A DNA stretch of 64,000 bases from Chryseobacterium indoltheticum (GTDB taxonomy: Bacteria; Bacteroidota; Bacteroidia; Flavobacteriales; Weeksellaceae). The position numbers and the translations under genes were made by a program. The stretch lies in assembly GCF_003815915.1 (NCBI RefSeq), contig NZ_CP033929.1, positions 248,001 through 312,000 of the forward strand, written 5' to 3'. This document shows positions 52,932 to 62,269 of the stretch, piece by piece (the stretch's first letter is position 1; the number at the start of each line of letters is the position of its first letter). The notes under the pieces were generated by a model that had not been told where the DNA came from, searched no databases, and worked only from the letters and a program-made list of their open reading frames with translations.

Positions 52932-53753
52932 CTACTTTTTTTCGATAATGTAGATCATACTTGAAAATTCGTTTGAAAAAAGGGCTTTTACGTTAGAAAT
53001 CGTTCCGTAGAGCAATGCTTTTAGCCAAAATAAGGGTGATTTTTTATACTTTTCGCTCAACATTGAGATGTAGTAAGAATCCAAAACCAAAGGTTTGATT
53101 TTTCTTATTCTCCAATTTGGTTTCTTTGCAATAAGATTTTCCATTCCATTTTTAGAGAAATGAAAGATGTGTCTTGGCACATCATACGCTGCCCAAAATT
53201 CCTTATAATGTTTTGCATCGTACGAAGTAGGATTGGGAACGGCAATAATAAGTAAACCTTTTTCTTTTAATTTTTTATTGAAAATTTCAAGCATCTCATC
53301 TTGATTTTCCACGTGCTCGAATACATGCCAAAGTGTAATTGCGTCTAGACTGTAATCTTTAATCGCATTGATATCATCTACAATTGTAGCTTTTGAAATT
53401 TTATTATTGACAGCTTTTCTAGCATCTGAATTAGGTTCAAATCCGAAAGTTATAAAATCGTTTTCTATATATTTTACAAATTCTCCGGCGCCACATCCAT
53501 AATCTAATACTCTTGAATTCTTCTCGATTCTATCTAAGAGAATTGTTTTTTTGTACTGTAAATTGAAAGACTGCAAAAATTTATAAAGCTTTTCTTTCAA
53601 ACTTCCCGAATCCTGATGATGAGAAATATAATCTTCACTTTCGTAATATTTAGAAATATTGGATGGAATAGGGGTAGTTTTAAAAACACCTTTCGTTTCT
53701 GTTTCTTTAATTTCAAATATTTCCTGAGAAAGAAAATGATCTTTTATTTTCAT
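52932..53753 (-). CDS. Class I SAM-dependent methyltransferase
   Basis: 273 residues. Motif I VLDYGCGAGEFVKYI (near residues 80-94), the acidic strand end FGFEPNSDARKA, ITLWHVFEHVENQDEML and GLLIIAVPNPTSYDA form a Methyltransf_23-type fold. The long C-terminal part contains a hydrophobic segment (SPLFWLKALLYGTISNVKAL). Such genes often methylate glycans or lipids. The substrate is unknown. It lies upstream of a parS site, downstream of mnmG in transcription order. Confidence 0.85.
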   Translation of the reverse strand: MKIKDHFLSQEIFEIKETETKGVFKTTPIPSNISKYYESEDYISHHQDSGSLKEKLYKFLQSFNLQYKKTILLDRIEKNSRVLDYGCGAGEFVKYIENDFITFGFEPNSDARKAVNNKISKATIVDDINAIKDYSLDAITLWHVFEHVENQDEMLEIFNKKLKEKGLLIIAVPNPTSYDAKHYKEFWAAYDVPRHIFHFSKNGMENLIAKKPNWRIRKIKPLVLDSYYISMLSEKYKKSPLFWLKALLYGTISNVKALFSNEFSSMIYIIEKK

Positions 53754-53838
53754 TGAATTTTTGTTTTAAATTAAAAATTAAGATTCATCAACTTAAATAA
53801 GTTCACAAATACCTTAATTTTTGACTTTATTTCGTCTA

Positions 53839-53854
53839 TGTTTCACGTGAAACA
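53839..53854. other. parS site 1
   Basis: TGTTTCACGTGAAACA, the perfect 16-bp palindrome bound by ParB in chromosome segregation. It lies between the methyltransferase gene and the 3' end of mnmG. Confidence 0.92.
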
Positions 53855-53862
53855 TTACCTGT

Positions 53863-55725
53863 TTAACGTCCTAAATAGACCAGTAAAACGTTTATATCGG
53901 CGGGTGAAACACCGCTTATTCTTCCAGCTTGAGCTACGGTTTTTGGTCTTACATTATTCATTTTCTGCTTTGCTTCGGCAGATAAACTTGATATTTTTAG
54001 GTAATCAAAATCTTCAGGAATCTTTACATTTTCTAATCGATTCAGCTTCGCAACGTTCTCTTTTTCTTTTTCTATATAGCCTTTGTACTTTATATTTACT
54101 TCTGCCTGCTCTCTTACTTCATCACTATATTTTGAGGAAACTTCTTTAATTGCATCAATTTCTTCAAGTTTTTCAAGAGTGATATTCGGTCTTGTAAGGA
54201 ATTGTGACGCTCTGTAAGCCTGATCTACTGGGTTACTTTCAATACTTTCAAGAATAGGATTGATGATTCCCGGCTTTAAAGATGTTTCTCGTAAAAAGGT
54301 TTCAAGTTCCTGACTTTTAGCTATTTTCTCTTCAACTCTTGTTAATCTTTCTTCTTTTGCCAGACCTAATTGATATGCTTTTTCAGTAAGTCTAATATCC
54401 GCATTATCCTGTCTTAGAAGAAGTCTATATTCAGCTCTTGAAGTAAACATTCTATAAGGTTCTTCAGTGCCTTTGGTGATCAGATCATCGATTAAAACGC
54501 CAATATACGCTTCGTCTCTATTAAGAATAAACTCATCTTTTTCATGAACTTTATTATGAGCATTTATACCAGCCATTAAGCCTTGTCCAGCAGCTTCTTC
54601 ATAACCGGTTGTACCATTTATTTGTCCAGCGAAGTATAAATTATCTACCAATTTTGTTTCTAAAGTATGCTTTAATTGAGTAGGAGGGAAGTAGTCATAT
54701 TCAATAGCATAGCCTGGTCTGAATACTTTTACATTTTCAAATCCTGGAATATGTTTCATCGCTTTAATCTGAACATCCTCTGGAAGAGACGAACTAAAGC
54801 CGTTTACGTAGATTTCAACAGTTTTCCAGCCTTCAGGTTCTACAAAGAGTTGATGTCTGTTTCTTTCAGCAAAACGATTAATTTTATCTTCAATACTTGG
54901 GCAGTATCTTGGACCTAAACTTTGAATTGTACCGTTAAACATCGGGCTTCTATCGAATCCTTCACGTAAAATATCGTGAACAGCTTTGTTTGTATATACG
55001 ATGTGACAGCTTAATTGTTTGGTTAACTTCGGAGTATCTAAATAGCTGAATTTTTGAGGATTTTGATCTCCTTTTTGTTCTTCCATTTTTGAGTAATCAA
55101 GGCTTCTTCCATCTACTCTTGGTGGAGTACCAGTTTTCATTCTTCCAGCTTCAAAGCCTAAAGAAACTAACTGTTCTGTGATTCCAAAAGCTCTTGGTTC
55201 TCCCATTCTGCCGCCTCCCAATTGCTTGTCACCAACATGGATTAATCCATTAAGGAAAGTACCGTTGGTTAAGACAACAGATTTTGATCTAATTTCAATT
55301 CCTAATGAAGTTACAACACCAACTGCTTTATTATTTTCTATGATTAAACTCTTTACCATATCCTGAAAGAAATCAAGATTTGGAGTGTTTTCCAGAGCAT
55401 AACGCCATTCTTCTGCGAAAAGCATTCTATCATTCTGTGTTCTAGGAGACCACATTGCGGGACCTTTTGAAAGATTGAGCATCTTAAATTGAATTGCCGA
55501 TTTGTCAGCAATAATTCCCGAATATCCTCCCATCGCGTCGATTTCTCTTACGATCTGTCCTTTGGCAATTCCTCCCATTGCCGGGTTGCAGCTCATTTGT
55601 CCAATGGTCTGCATATTCATTGTAACCAATAAAGTTTTTGAACCCAAATTGGCAGCAGCAGCAGCAGCTTCACAACCTGCGTGACCTGCACCTACTACAA
55701 TTACATCATATATTTCTGAAATCAT
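53863..55725 (-). CDS. mnmG: tRNA uridine-5-carboxymethylaminomethyl modification enzyme MnmG
   Basis: 620 residues. The FAD-binding start is VVGAGHAGCEAAAAAANLG (residues 10-28). MSCNPAMGGIAKGQIVREIDAMGG and the conserved MKTGTPPRVDGRS and FTSRAEYRLLLRQDNAD follow, and the C-terminal helical part ends GRISGVSPADINVLLVYLGR. With MnmE it modifies U34 of certain tRNAs. mnmG (gidA) is often origin-linked, and here it is bracketed by two parS sites. Confidence 0.98.
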   Translation of the reverse strand: MISEIYDVIVVGAGHAGCEAAAAAANLGSKTLLVTMNMQTIGQMSCNPAMGGIAKGQIVREIDAMGGYSGIIADKSAIQFKMLNLSKGPAMWSPRTQNDRMLFAEEWRYALENTPNLDFFQDMVKSLIIENNKAVGVVTSLGIEIRSKSVVLTNGTFLNGLIHVGDKQLGGGRMGEPRAFGITEQLVSLGFEAGRMKTGTPPRVDGRSLDYSKMEEQKGDQNPQKFSYLDTPKLTKQLSCHIVYTNKAVHDILREGFDRSPMFNGTIQSLGPRYCPSIEDKINRFAERNRHQLFVEPEGWKTVEIYVNGFSSSLPEDVQIKAMKHIPGFENVKVFRPGYAIEYDYFPPTQLKHTLETKLVDNLYFAGQINGTTGYEEAAGQGLMAGINAHNKVHEKDEFILNRDEAYIGVLIDDLITKGTEEPYRMFTSRAEYRLLLRQDNADIRLTEKAYQLGLAKEERLTRVEEKIAKSQELETFLRETSLKPGIINPILESIESNPVDQAYRASQFLTRPNITLEKLEEIDAIKEVSSKYSDEVREQAEVNIKYKGYIEKEKENVAKLNRLENVKIPEDFDYLKISSLSAEAKQKMNNVRPKTVAQAGRISGVSPADINVLLVYLGR

Positions 55726-55773
55726 TTTTTTATTGCTTATTTTTAAGCTTTAAATTTTAATCTTTTGTCTAAA

Positions 55774-55789
55774 TGTTTCACGTGAAACA
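55774..55789. other. parS site 2
   Basis: A second perfect TGTTTCACGTGAAACA, 48 bp upstream of the mnmG start codon and 1.9 kb from site 1. Confidence 0.92.
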
Positions 55790-55799
55790 TTATTTAATT

Positions 55800-55915
55800 C
55801 CACAAGCTATAATCGCTTGTAGCACGTCTTATTTAGCCCTGATCGCAGCATTTGTTTGAACTCATTTTCTTCTTAAAAAAGAAAATAGCGAGTGCGGAGA
55901 GCGGGAATAAGCAAT
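55800..55915. repeat. Flavobacterial REP-like intergenic element
   Basis: Contains AGCCCTGATCGCAGCATTT and, 50 bp on, GTGCGGAGAGCGGGAATAAG, with hairpins ACAAGC/GCTTGT (55802-55820) and TTTTCTT/AAGAAAA. I recall very similar elements (AGCCCTGAT...GCAGCG, then GGAGAGCGGGA) repeated in Flavobacterium and Chryseobacterium genomes. Only one copy lies in this window. It may also end ybeY transcription. Confidence 0.5.
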
Positions 55916-55923
55916 AAAAAAAA

Positions 55924-56331
55924 TTAGATATATTTTGCAATATAAAAATCTTCTTTACTACGCATTAACTGTTCTTCTCCTTCAGTTTTATCTTTATATC
56001 CGCAAAGGTGAAGAATGCCATGAGCCAATACTCGTCTGAGTTCTTCTTCATAATTTTTGGATAGAGTAGAAGCGTTGTCTGAAATGCGCTGCAAAGATAC
56101 GAAAATCTCTCCGCTTATTGTTTTGCCTTTTACATAGTCGAAAGTGATGATATCTGTATAATAATCGTGCTGCAGATAATCTTGGTTTACTTTCAATAAA
56201 TATTCGTCGTCACAGAAGATATAATTGATTTCTCCTAATTTTTTACCTTCCGAAAGAATGATGTCTTTCAACCATGTTGTGTAGTCTGTATTTACCGATT
56301 CTGGTAAGTTTTCGTAAAAGAATTGTATCAT
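55924..56331 (-). CDS. ybeY: Endoribonuclease YbeY
   Basis: 135 residues. The conserved zinc site is seen as AHGILHLCGYKDKT near residue 106. In most bacteria it reads HGxLHLxGYDH; here the third His position is Lys with Asp next to it, a variant I associate with Bacteroidota. YbeY acts in 16S rRNA 3' maturation and ribosome quality control. It is 4 bp downstream of the patatin gene. Confidence 0.93.
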   Translation of the reverse strand: MIQFFYENLPESVNTDYTTWLKDIILSEGKKLGEINYIFCDDEYLLKVNQDYLQHDYYTDIITFDYVKGKTISGEIFVSLQRISDNASTLSKNYEEELRRVLAHGILHLCGYKDKTEGEEQLMRSKEDFYIAKYI

Positions 56332-56335
56332 TTTT

Positions 56336-58492
56336 TTAAAACCAGTGTCCTAAAATAACACTGAATATGCCTTTTTGATTATTTTTTAGTGAATGACTGA
56401 AATTCAGTTTTATCTGCCCAAAGGGAGATTTGTATCCCAGAGTTGCTCCTAAAGAACTGTAATTTACTTTCACAGCATCTTCAAAGCTGATGTCATCAGA
56501 AAGATTGGCGAAAGAAAAATTCCCGCTCAAAAACAAGTTTTTATAAAATTTGAACTGAAGATCATTTGATACTAAAACCACATTATTTGAATTGAGCTGT
56601 GCAAAATAAAATCCAGAAAAGTTTTTGAAGTTGACAATATTTTGCTCGAAAATTCCTCCCAATCTGTATTGATAAAATTCCGGAAGATTTTCACCAATGG
56701 TAATTCCGCCATAAAGATTAAGATGATAACTTAGCTGTTTTGTGATTGGAAGATTAACTCTTACATCGGCTTTTACCTGAATCAATCTTTTTTCAACTTC
56801 AGATTTCATTAGATCGATAACTTTTCCTTCAGCATTAAGATAAAAACCTTTTGTTGGGAAATCGCGATCATTCTGGGTATCACTTTTTAGAAATACATAC
56901 GGATTTAGGAAACGGTTGTAGCGCTTATTTAAACCATTTATTTCGGCTTCAAAGTAGTCATGGCTGATTCCTGCTCCAATTGCGAATTTATCCTTCCATA
57001 CCGATTGGATGTAAACTTCATTACGCAACCATTCCCAGTTATCGGCATTAATGTTTGAGCTATTCCTTAGATCAAAACTCATTCCTGAAGAATAAATACC
57101 AAATCCCGGAATGTATCCGTTATCGACAAAGTAGTTTAAATAATATCTGGGTTTGTCTCCTACAACGACATCTAAAGAAAGATTTGAATTTTTAAATAAA
57201 AGTCTTTTCGCAGAGTAATTTAATAAAAGCCCGGTTTTAAAAATTTCATCGTAATGAAGTCCAACTTTCAGAAAATGTCTGGCTTCATCTTCGGTCACAT
57301 ATAATTTGAGATAATTAAAATTATTTTCTGTAACAATATCGTAATTAATAAAACTATAATTGTTTGTCGCAACGAGTTTATCTAAACCTCTGTTAATACT
57401 TCCGTAAGTCTGCAGTGAAGGGAGACGAAGCCCCATTTTCCCGAGAACATAGTTTTTACCGTAAATTCTACCGCCATCTATCGAAATACTGTCAATCTTG
57501 TATACATTAGAATATATAGGATTTACGGCCTGTCTGAGACGGTCAAATTCCCGCTTTGGCAATTGATCTAGTATTGCAGCATATTTTAAGCCTTCTACAT
57601 ATCCGCTATCAAGAATTTTCTTCTTATCGTCATAGCTTGTCGCCGTCATCCCGGTAAGATTAGGCTTAATATTAATATCGGTATGTTTATATTGTCTTCT
57701 GGTATCTTTCTGAATACCGAAGTCGATAACCTGATTAAGAATTGAAATAATATTATTTAGATCTTCTCTTTTAGATAAATCCTGATTTAAATCTACTCCA
57801 ATTACGATATCAATTCCTTTGTCTTTTAAAGGTTTTGAAGGATAATTAACGGTCATTGCACCGTCTATGTAAATACTGTCGCCAATTTTTACAGGATCCA
57901 TTAAAGACGGAAAAGCTGAACTCGCCATGATAGACTGTACCAGATCTCCGCTTTCAAAAATTTTCATGTTCCCGCTTTCGAGATTGGTGGCAACACACAT
58001 AAAAGGAATTGGCAGTTTTGAAAAATCATTAACGTTGGAGACATTTTTGAATAATTCTTTCAAAAGATAAACATTCTTCTGCCCGGAGCTGATGGAAGAG
58101 GGAAGGGTTATCTTGCCGTTTTTTAAAGGTATGGTGAAAAGATATTTGTCTACCGATTTATTGAAAAATGAACTTTCTTTCCTTGATTTTGGATCTCTGA
58201 TTAAAGAATAAAAATCAGTATCCATCACAATTTTTTCGATTTCTTTCCCCGAATATCCGGATGCGTATAATCCTCCTACAATTGCGCCCATGCTCGTTCC
58301 TGAGATGTAATCTACTTTCACGCCCAAAGAATCTAATACTTTAAGAACTCCTACATGCGAAAAACCTTTAGCTCCGCCACCAGCAAGTGAAAGTCCGATT
58401 TTGGGATTTTTAGGAATCACCAAATCTTTCTTTACCTGAGACTGTATCAAAAGTAGCTGAAATACGAACAGCAAAGTCAGGAGTTTTCTCAT
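56336..58492 (-). CDS. Patatin-like phospholipase with BamA-type barrel
   Basis: 718 residues with a signal peptide (MRKLLTLLFVFQLLLIQSQ). The patatin domain has GGGAKG (38-43), the nucleophile GTSMG (65-69, Ser67) and IDGAMTVNYP with the catalytic Asp. A POTRA-like segment follows (YKIDSISIDGGRIYGKNYVLGKMGL), then a C-terminal beta-barrel ending FSVILGHWF. This PlpD-like autotransporter layout places the lipase at the outer membrane. It is 2 bp from murF-alr. Confidence 0.92.
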   Translation of the reverse strand: MRKLLTLLFVFQLLLIQSQVKKDLVIPKNPKIGLSLAGGGAKGFSHVGVLKVLDSLGVKVDYISGTSMGAIVGGLYASGYSGKEIEKIVMDTDFYSLIRDPKSRKESSFFNKSVDKYLFTIPLKNGKITLPSSISSGQKNVYLLKELFKNVSNVNDFSKLPIPFMCVATNLESGNMKIFESGDLVQSIMASSAFPSLMDPVKIGDSIYIDGAMTVNYPSKPLKDKGIDIVIGVDLNQDLSKREDLNNIISILNQVIDFGIQKDTRRQYKHTDINIKPNLTGMTATSYDDKKKILDSGYVEGLKYAAILDQLPKREFDRLRQAVNPIYSNVYKIDSISIDGGRIYGKNYVLGKMGLRLPSLQTYGSINRGLDKLVATNNYSFINYDIVTENNFNYLKLYVTEDEARHFLKVGLHYDEIFKTGLLLNYSAKRLLFKNSNLSLDVVVGDKPRYYLNYFVDNGYIPGFGIYSSGMSFDLRNSSNINADNWEWLRNEVYIQSVWKDKFAIGAGISHDYFEAEINGLNKRYNRFLNPYVFLKSDTQNDRDFPTKGFYLNAEGKVIDLMKSEVEKRLIQVKADVRVNLPITKQLSYHLNLYGGITIGENLPEFYQYRLGGIFEQNIVNFKNFSGFYFAQLNSNNVVLVSNDLQFKFYKNLFLSGNFSFANLSDDISFEDAVKVNYSSLGATLGYKSPFGQIKLNFSHSLKNNQKGIFSVILGHWF

Positions 58493-58494
58493 AG

Positions 58495-60942
58495 TTAATC
58501 TTTTACGTAAATCCGTTTTACACGAGGTGAAATGGAGGTTAATACTTCATAAGTAATGGTTTTGCAGTACTCTGCGAATTCTTTAAGGGTCGGTTTTGCA
58601 TTAAAAACAGTCACGGTATCACCTTCCTTTACATTTGCGATGTGATCAACATTAATCATCATCATATCCATACAAATGCTTCCAACAATTGGAGCAAGAG
58701 TTTTATTTACACCAACATTTCCGATTTGGTTTCCGATCAACCTTGGTATTCCATCTGCATATCCAACAGGTATTGTGGCTATTTTTGTAGCATGGTTTGG
58801 TCTAAATCTTCTGCTGTATCCTACTGATTCACCGTTTTCTACCAAGGAAATTTGTGAAATTACGGTTTTAAAGCTTACCACAGAATGTAACTGTTTCTGT
58901 ATATCACTATTTGGTGATTCTCCTAGCATTCCGATGCCTATTCTCACCATGTCATATTGATGGCTGGTATAACTTGTTATCCCGGATGAATTCAAAATAT
59001 GGCGAATAGGAGCGTACCCTAAATTTTCAATTAAATAGCTTGAATTTTTCTCAAAAGTTTCGAGCTGATGTAAAGTAAAATCTTTCTCAGTCGGCATATC
59101 TGAAGATGAAAGATGACTGAAAATACTTTGTACTTTTAAGCTTGTTTTATTTAAAATCTGGCTCAACTGATCCAATTCAAAATCTTTGAAACCAAGACGA
59201 TGCATTCCTGTTTCCAACTTGATATGAATAGGATAGTTTTTGTCATTTCCTGATTTTTGAATGGCTTCATAAAATAATTCCAACACCCTGAAACTGTAAA
59301 TCTCAGGTTCTAAATTATACTGAATGACAGTTTCATAGCTATGTTGCTCAGGATTCATCACAACGATAGGAACCGTAATTCCTTTTTTTCTAAGCTCGAC
59401 TCCTTCATCAACGAAAGCGACTCCCAGATAATCAATATGATGATGCTGTAAAAATTCTGAAATCTCATAACTTCCTAGTCCGTAGGCATTTGCTTTTACC
59501 ATTGCCATCATTTTTGTGGATGGTTTCAGTAAGGATTTATGATAATTTATATTGTGCAAAAGAGCATTCAGATTGATTTCTAAAACCGTATCATGCTTTC
59601 TGAGCTCCAACAAATCTTTTACTTTCTCAATCTCAAATTTTCTTGCACCTTTCAGTAAGATAATCTGATTTTCAATTTCTGTAAGATGTTTGCTGTCAAT
59701 TAATTCCTGAGTATTAATAAAAGTATGAGTTTTAGCTCTAAATAAATCACTAAAATTTGATATTTCATCACCGATTAAGAAAACGGAATCAAATTTTTGA
59801 TCATTGACCAATTCTGAGACTTCTTCATACAGCTCTTTTGAATTGGAATTAACACCGACAATATCGGTTAATACTAATGATTTCTTCGGTTTTTTATATT
59901 CATTTAAGAACTGAAGAGCGGTTTTAAGAGAATCTAAATCAAGATTAAAAGAATCATTAATAACGATATTGCTCTTAATGCCTTCAATCGCTTCAAGTCT
60001 CATCTCAACAGCCTTTAAAGCATTGATTTTTTCGATTATATTTTGATTTTCTATACCAAACTCCTTCAAAACAGTTATAAGCGCTAAAACATTCGTTAAA
60101 GTCGCTTCATCTCTTTGGTGAACAGGGAAGGAAATTTCTTCGCCAAAATAGTGTGCAACAAGTTGCTCGTCTTTTGAAATATTATTTTTAAAGTAAATCT
60201 GATTGGAATCTTTAAGTCCGTAAGAAATTAATTTTTTACTTGAATATAAATCGTTTAATTTTTTGTCAACCAATAAATTATCTCCATTGTAAATAATGAC
60301 TTCGGAATCTTTGAAAAGCTTTATTTTTTCGTCAATCAAATCTTCTTCAGATTTGAAATTGGCAAGATGAGCGGTGCCGATATGGGTCAATAAACCAATT
60401 TGTGGATGGAAGATATTTTCCAGATTTTCCATTTCATTCGGCTTAGAAATACCGACTTCAAAAATGCCCAATTTATGGTTCTCGTTAATTTGAAGCAAAG
60501 AAAGCGGAAGACCAATCTGAGAATTGAAACTTTTTGGGCTTTTCACAGTCGGAAATTCATTCCAAAGACATTGATACAGCCATTCTTTTAAAATTGTTTT
60601 ACCATTACTCCCGGTAATCCCGATTGATTTTATATGAGAATTTTTGCAGTGATATTTGGCTAGTTTCTGAAGAAATTCCACAGAATTTTCTACAATAATC
60701 CAGGTTATATTTTCAAACTGAGAATAATGATGTTCAGAAATAATGACATTAATCCCTCTGTCGATCGCAGATTCAATATATTTTTCGCCTGAATTTTTTT
60801 GAGTATTAATAGCAATAAACGCAGTATTTTTAGTTGAGTAAATGATCCTGCTGTCGAAAGCTATGTTTTTGATCACTAATTCTCCTTCTCCAATAACTTT
60901 AGCATTGGTGATCTCTGCAATTTGATTTATAGTGTAGTTCAT
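58495..60942 (-). CDS. Bifunctional MurF-alanine racemase
   Basis: 815 residues, a fusion typical of Bacteroidota. The N-terminal MurF part has the ATP loop GITGSNGKT (near 108-116), FEVGISKPNEM and a later INDSFNLDLDSL. The C-terminal PLP-dependent alanine racemase begins about residue 455 and has the lysine in MVKANAYGLG (near 483), HRLGF and VGSICMDMMMINV. It makes D-Ala and then adds D-Ala-D-Ala to the UDP-muramyl tripeptide. The order murF-alr, patatin, ybeY suggests one operon. Confidence 0.96.
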   Translation of the reverse strand: MNYTINQIAEITNAKVIGEGELVIKNIAFDSRIIYSTKNTAFIAINTQKNSGEKYIESAIDRGINVIISEHHYSQFENITWIIVENSVEFLQKLAKYHCKNSHIKSIGITGSNGKTILKEWLYQCLWNEFPTVKSPKSFNSQIGLPLSLLQINENHKLGIFEVGISKPNEMENLENIFHPQIGLLTHIGTAHLANFKSEEDLIDEKIKLFKDSEVIIYNGDNLLVDKKLNDLYSSKKLISYGLKDSNQIYFKNNISKDEQLVAHYFGEEISFPVHQRDEATLTNVLALITVLKEFGIENQNIIEKINALKAVEMRLEAIEGIKSNIVINDSFNLDLDSLKTALQFLNEYKKPKKSLVLTDIVGVNSNSKELYEEVSELVNDQKFDSVFLIGDEISNFSDLFRAKTHTFINTQELIDSKHLTEIENQIILLKGARKFEIEKVKDLLELRKHDTVLEINLNALLHNINYHKSLLKPSTKMMAMVKANAYGLGSYEISEFLQHHHIDYLGVAFVDEGVELRKKGITVPIVVMNPEQHSYETVIQYNLEPEIYSFRVLELFYEAIQKSGNDKNYPIHIKLETGMHRLGFKDFELDQLSQILNKTSLKVQSIFSHLSSSDMPTEKDFTLHQLETFEKNSSYLIENLGYAPIRHILNSSGITSYTSHQYDMVRIGIGMLGESPNSDIQKQLHSVVSFKTVISQISLVENGESVGYSRRFRPNHATKIATIPVGYADGIPRLIGNQIGNVGVNKTLAPIVGSICMDMMMINVDHIANVKEGDTVTVFNAKPTLKEFAEYCKTITYEVLTSISPRVKRIYVKD

Positions 60943-60945
60943 AAA

Positions 60946-61248
60946 CTACTTTTCAGTAATTAATTTATAGTTAGACTCCGGATCCCGAAAATTATTAATC
61001 ATGTTCAAAAGATTGATTTGAGTTCCAGAAATTTCGTAAATAATATAGTTATGTCTAGTAATCAGTATTTTATGAAATTCTGTGTTTTCATACTTTTGAT
61101 GAATTAAACTTCCATTTTCCAAACTTGAAATTTTTCTTTCTAAAATTTCATAAAAATCATCAAGAACATTAAAGCCCCAATTTTCAATAAGAAAATCTTC
61201 CAAACTTTCTAAATCTACTTTGGCTCTATTTGTCCAAAAGATATTCAT
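60946..61248 (-). CDS. ParE/RelE-type toxin
   Basis: 100 residues. MNIFWTNRAKVDLESLEDFLIENWG at the N-terminus and FHKILITRHNYIIYEISGTQINLLNMINNFRDPESN at the C-terminus give the RelE/ParE fold. It differs clearly from the two modules at 4.6 and 8.0 kb. Its start overlaps the antitoxin end by 23 bp. The target is unknown. Confidence 0.8.
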   Translation of the reverse strand: MNIFWTNRAKVDLESLEDFLIENWGFNVLDDFYEILERKISSLENGSLIHQKYENTEFHKILITRHNYIIYEISGTQINLLNMINNFRDPESNYKLITEK

Positions 61249-61564
61249 TTTTCTTTTTTGTAATTCTATCTCTTGCCTCTTTCATTACAAGACTATGCTC
61301 TGTAATTCTTCCGTTTTTTACGTCTTCCAAACCTTCCTCAATAGCCTTTAAAATATGTTCTTTTGAATTCTTTTCAGGTTCAATAATCTCAGCAATTTTC
61401 AGCAATTCTTCAGGTAAAAATTTTTTCTCCTTCATTTTTCTAAAAAATGTAGGCTCAGAAATTCCTGTCTTTTCAATAATATATTTTATTTTGAAAGGAG
61501 AATTTTTCAGAATCTCATCAATAGAATTACTTATTTTTATGTAATTTTTAATTTCTAATATCAT
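61226..61564 (-). CDS. HTH-containing antitoxin of the ParE-type module
   Basis: 112 residues. The N-terminal half reads as a helix-turn-helix (IEKTGISEPTFFRKMKEKKFLPEELLKIAEII, residues 30-61), so it can probably bind its own promoter. The C-terminal half (ILKAIEEGLEDVKNGRITEHSLVMKEARDRI) resembles the toxin-binding helix of ParD-type antitoxins. The 23-bp overlap with the toxin couples their translation. Confidence 0.75.
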   Translation of the reverse strand: MILEIKNYIKISNSIDEILKNSPFKIKYIIEKTGISEPTFFRKMKEKKFLPEELLKIAEIIEPEKNSKEHILKAIEEGLEDVKNGRITEHSLVMKEARDRITKKKNEYLLDK

Positions 61565-61570
61565 TTTTTG

Positions 61571-61603
61571 ATAGTTTTTACTATTAAAATTTAAACAAAA
61601 TTA
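61571..61603 (-). promoter_or_regulatory. Promoter and palindrome of the third toxin-antitoxin module
   Basis: The reverse complement of 61596-61603 is TAATTTTG, a -7 box. Between it and the start codon, ATAGT-TTTT-ACTAT (61571-61584) is a perfect short palindrome that could be the antitoxin operator. Confidence 0.5.
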
Positions 61604-61618
61604 AAAATTAATTTGATA

Positions 61619-62209
61619 TTAAACTTCTTTTTTGCTTAAAACTTCATCCACAAAAACTCTTCGGCTTACAGCATCGTAAGATTCTGTTTCTCCAAGTTCT
61701 ACCAAGTTTTTTCCGTCAGAAGTTCTCATCGAATAATTGGCTAAATTTCCTGTTCTTCTACAAATGGCATGTACTTTTGTAACATATTCGGCAGTTGCCA
61801 TCAAATGAGGCATCGGCCCGAAAGGTCGTCCCAGAAAATCCATATCCAAACCTGCAATTACTACCCGAATTCCGCTGTTTGCCAACTGATTGGCAACATC
61901 TACGATACTTTCGTCAAAAAACTGAGCCTCGTCAATTCCCACCACATCGCAATTTGATCCCAACAAAATAATCTCATCAGGATTTTCTACAGCAGTACTG
62001 CGAATTTTGTTTTTGTTATGCGAAACGACATCTTCATCAGAATATCTCGTATCGGTTTTAGGTTTAAAAATTTCCACATTCTGCCCCGCCATTTCTGCTC
62101 TTCTCAGCCTTCGGATCAACTCTTCGGTTTTTCCGGAAAACATTGAGCCACAAATAACTTCCATCCAACCGCTCTGTTTGGAATGATTAATTGTATTTTC
62201 TAAAAACAT
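61619..62209 (-). CDS. tdk: Thymidine kinase (type II)
   Basis: 196 residues. P-loop GSMFSGKT (21-28), DEAQFFD with the catalytic Glu region, and the lasso block HAICRRTGNLANYSMRT. Usual type II enzymes carry a four-Cys zinc site here (CxxC and, later, CxxC). Only one Cys is left, and the C-terminal pair reads SRRV. This reduced site is plausible for Flavobacteria. It phosphorylates thymidine for salvage. Confidence 0.95.
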   Translation of the reverse strand: MFLENTINHSKQSGWMEVICGSMFSGKTEELIRRLRRAEMAGQNVEIFKPKTDTRYSDEDVVSHNKNKIRSTAVENPDEIILLGSNCDVVGIDEAQFFDESIVDVANQLANSGIRVVIAGLDMDFLGRPFGPMPHLMATAEYVTKVHAICRRTGNLANYSMRTSDGKNLVELGETESYDAVSRRVFVDEVLSKKEV

Positions 62210-62269
62210 TTGTTAAATTAGCCGTAATATTTTAACATCAAAAGTAAGCAATTTTAATAAGAATCTACG

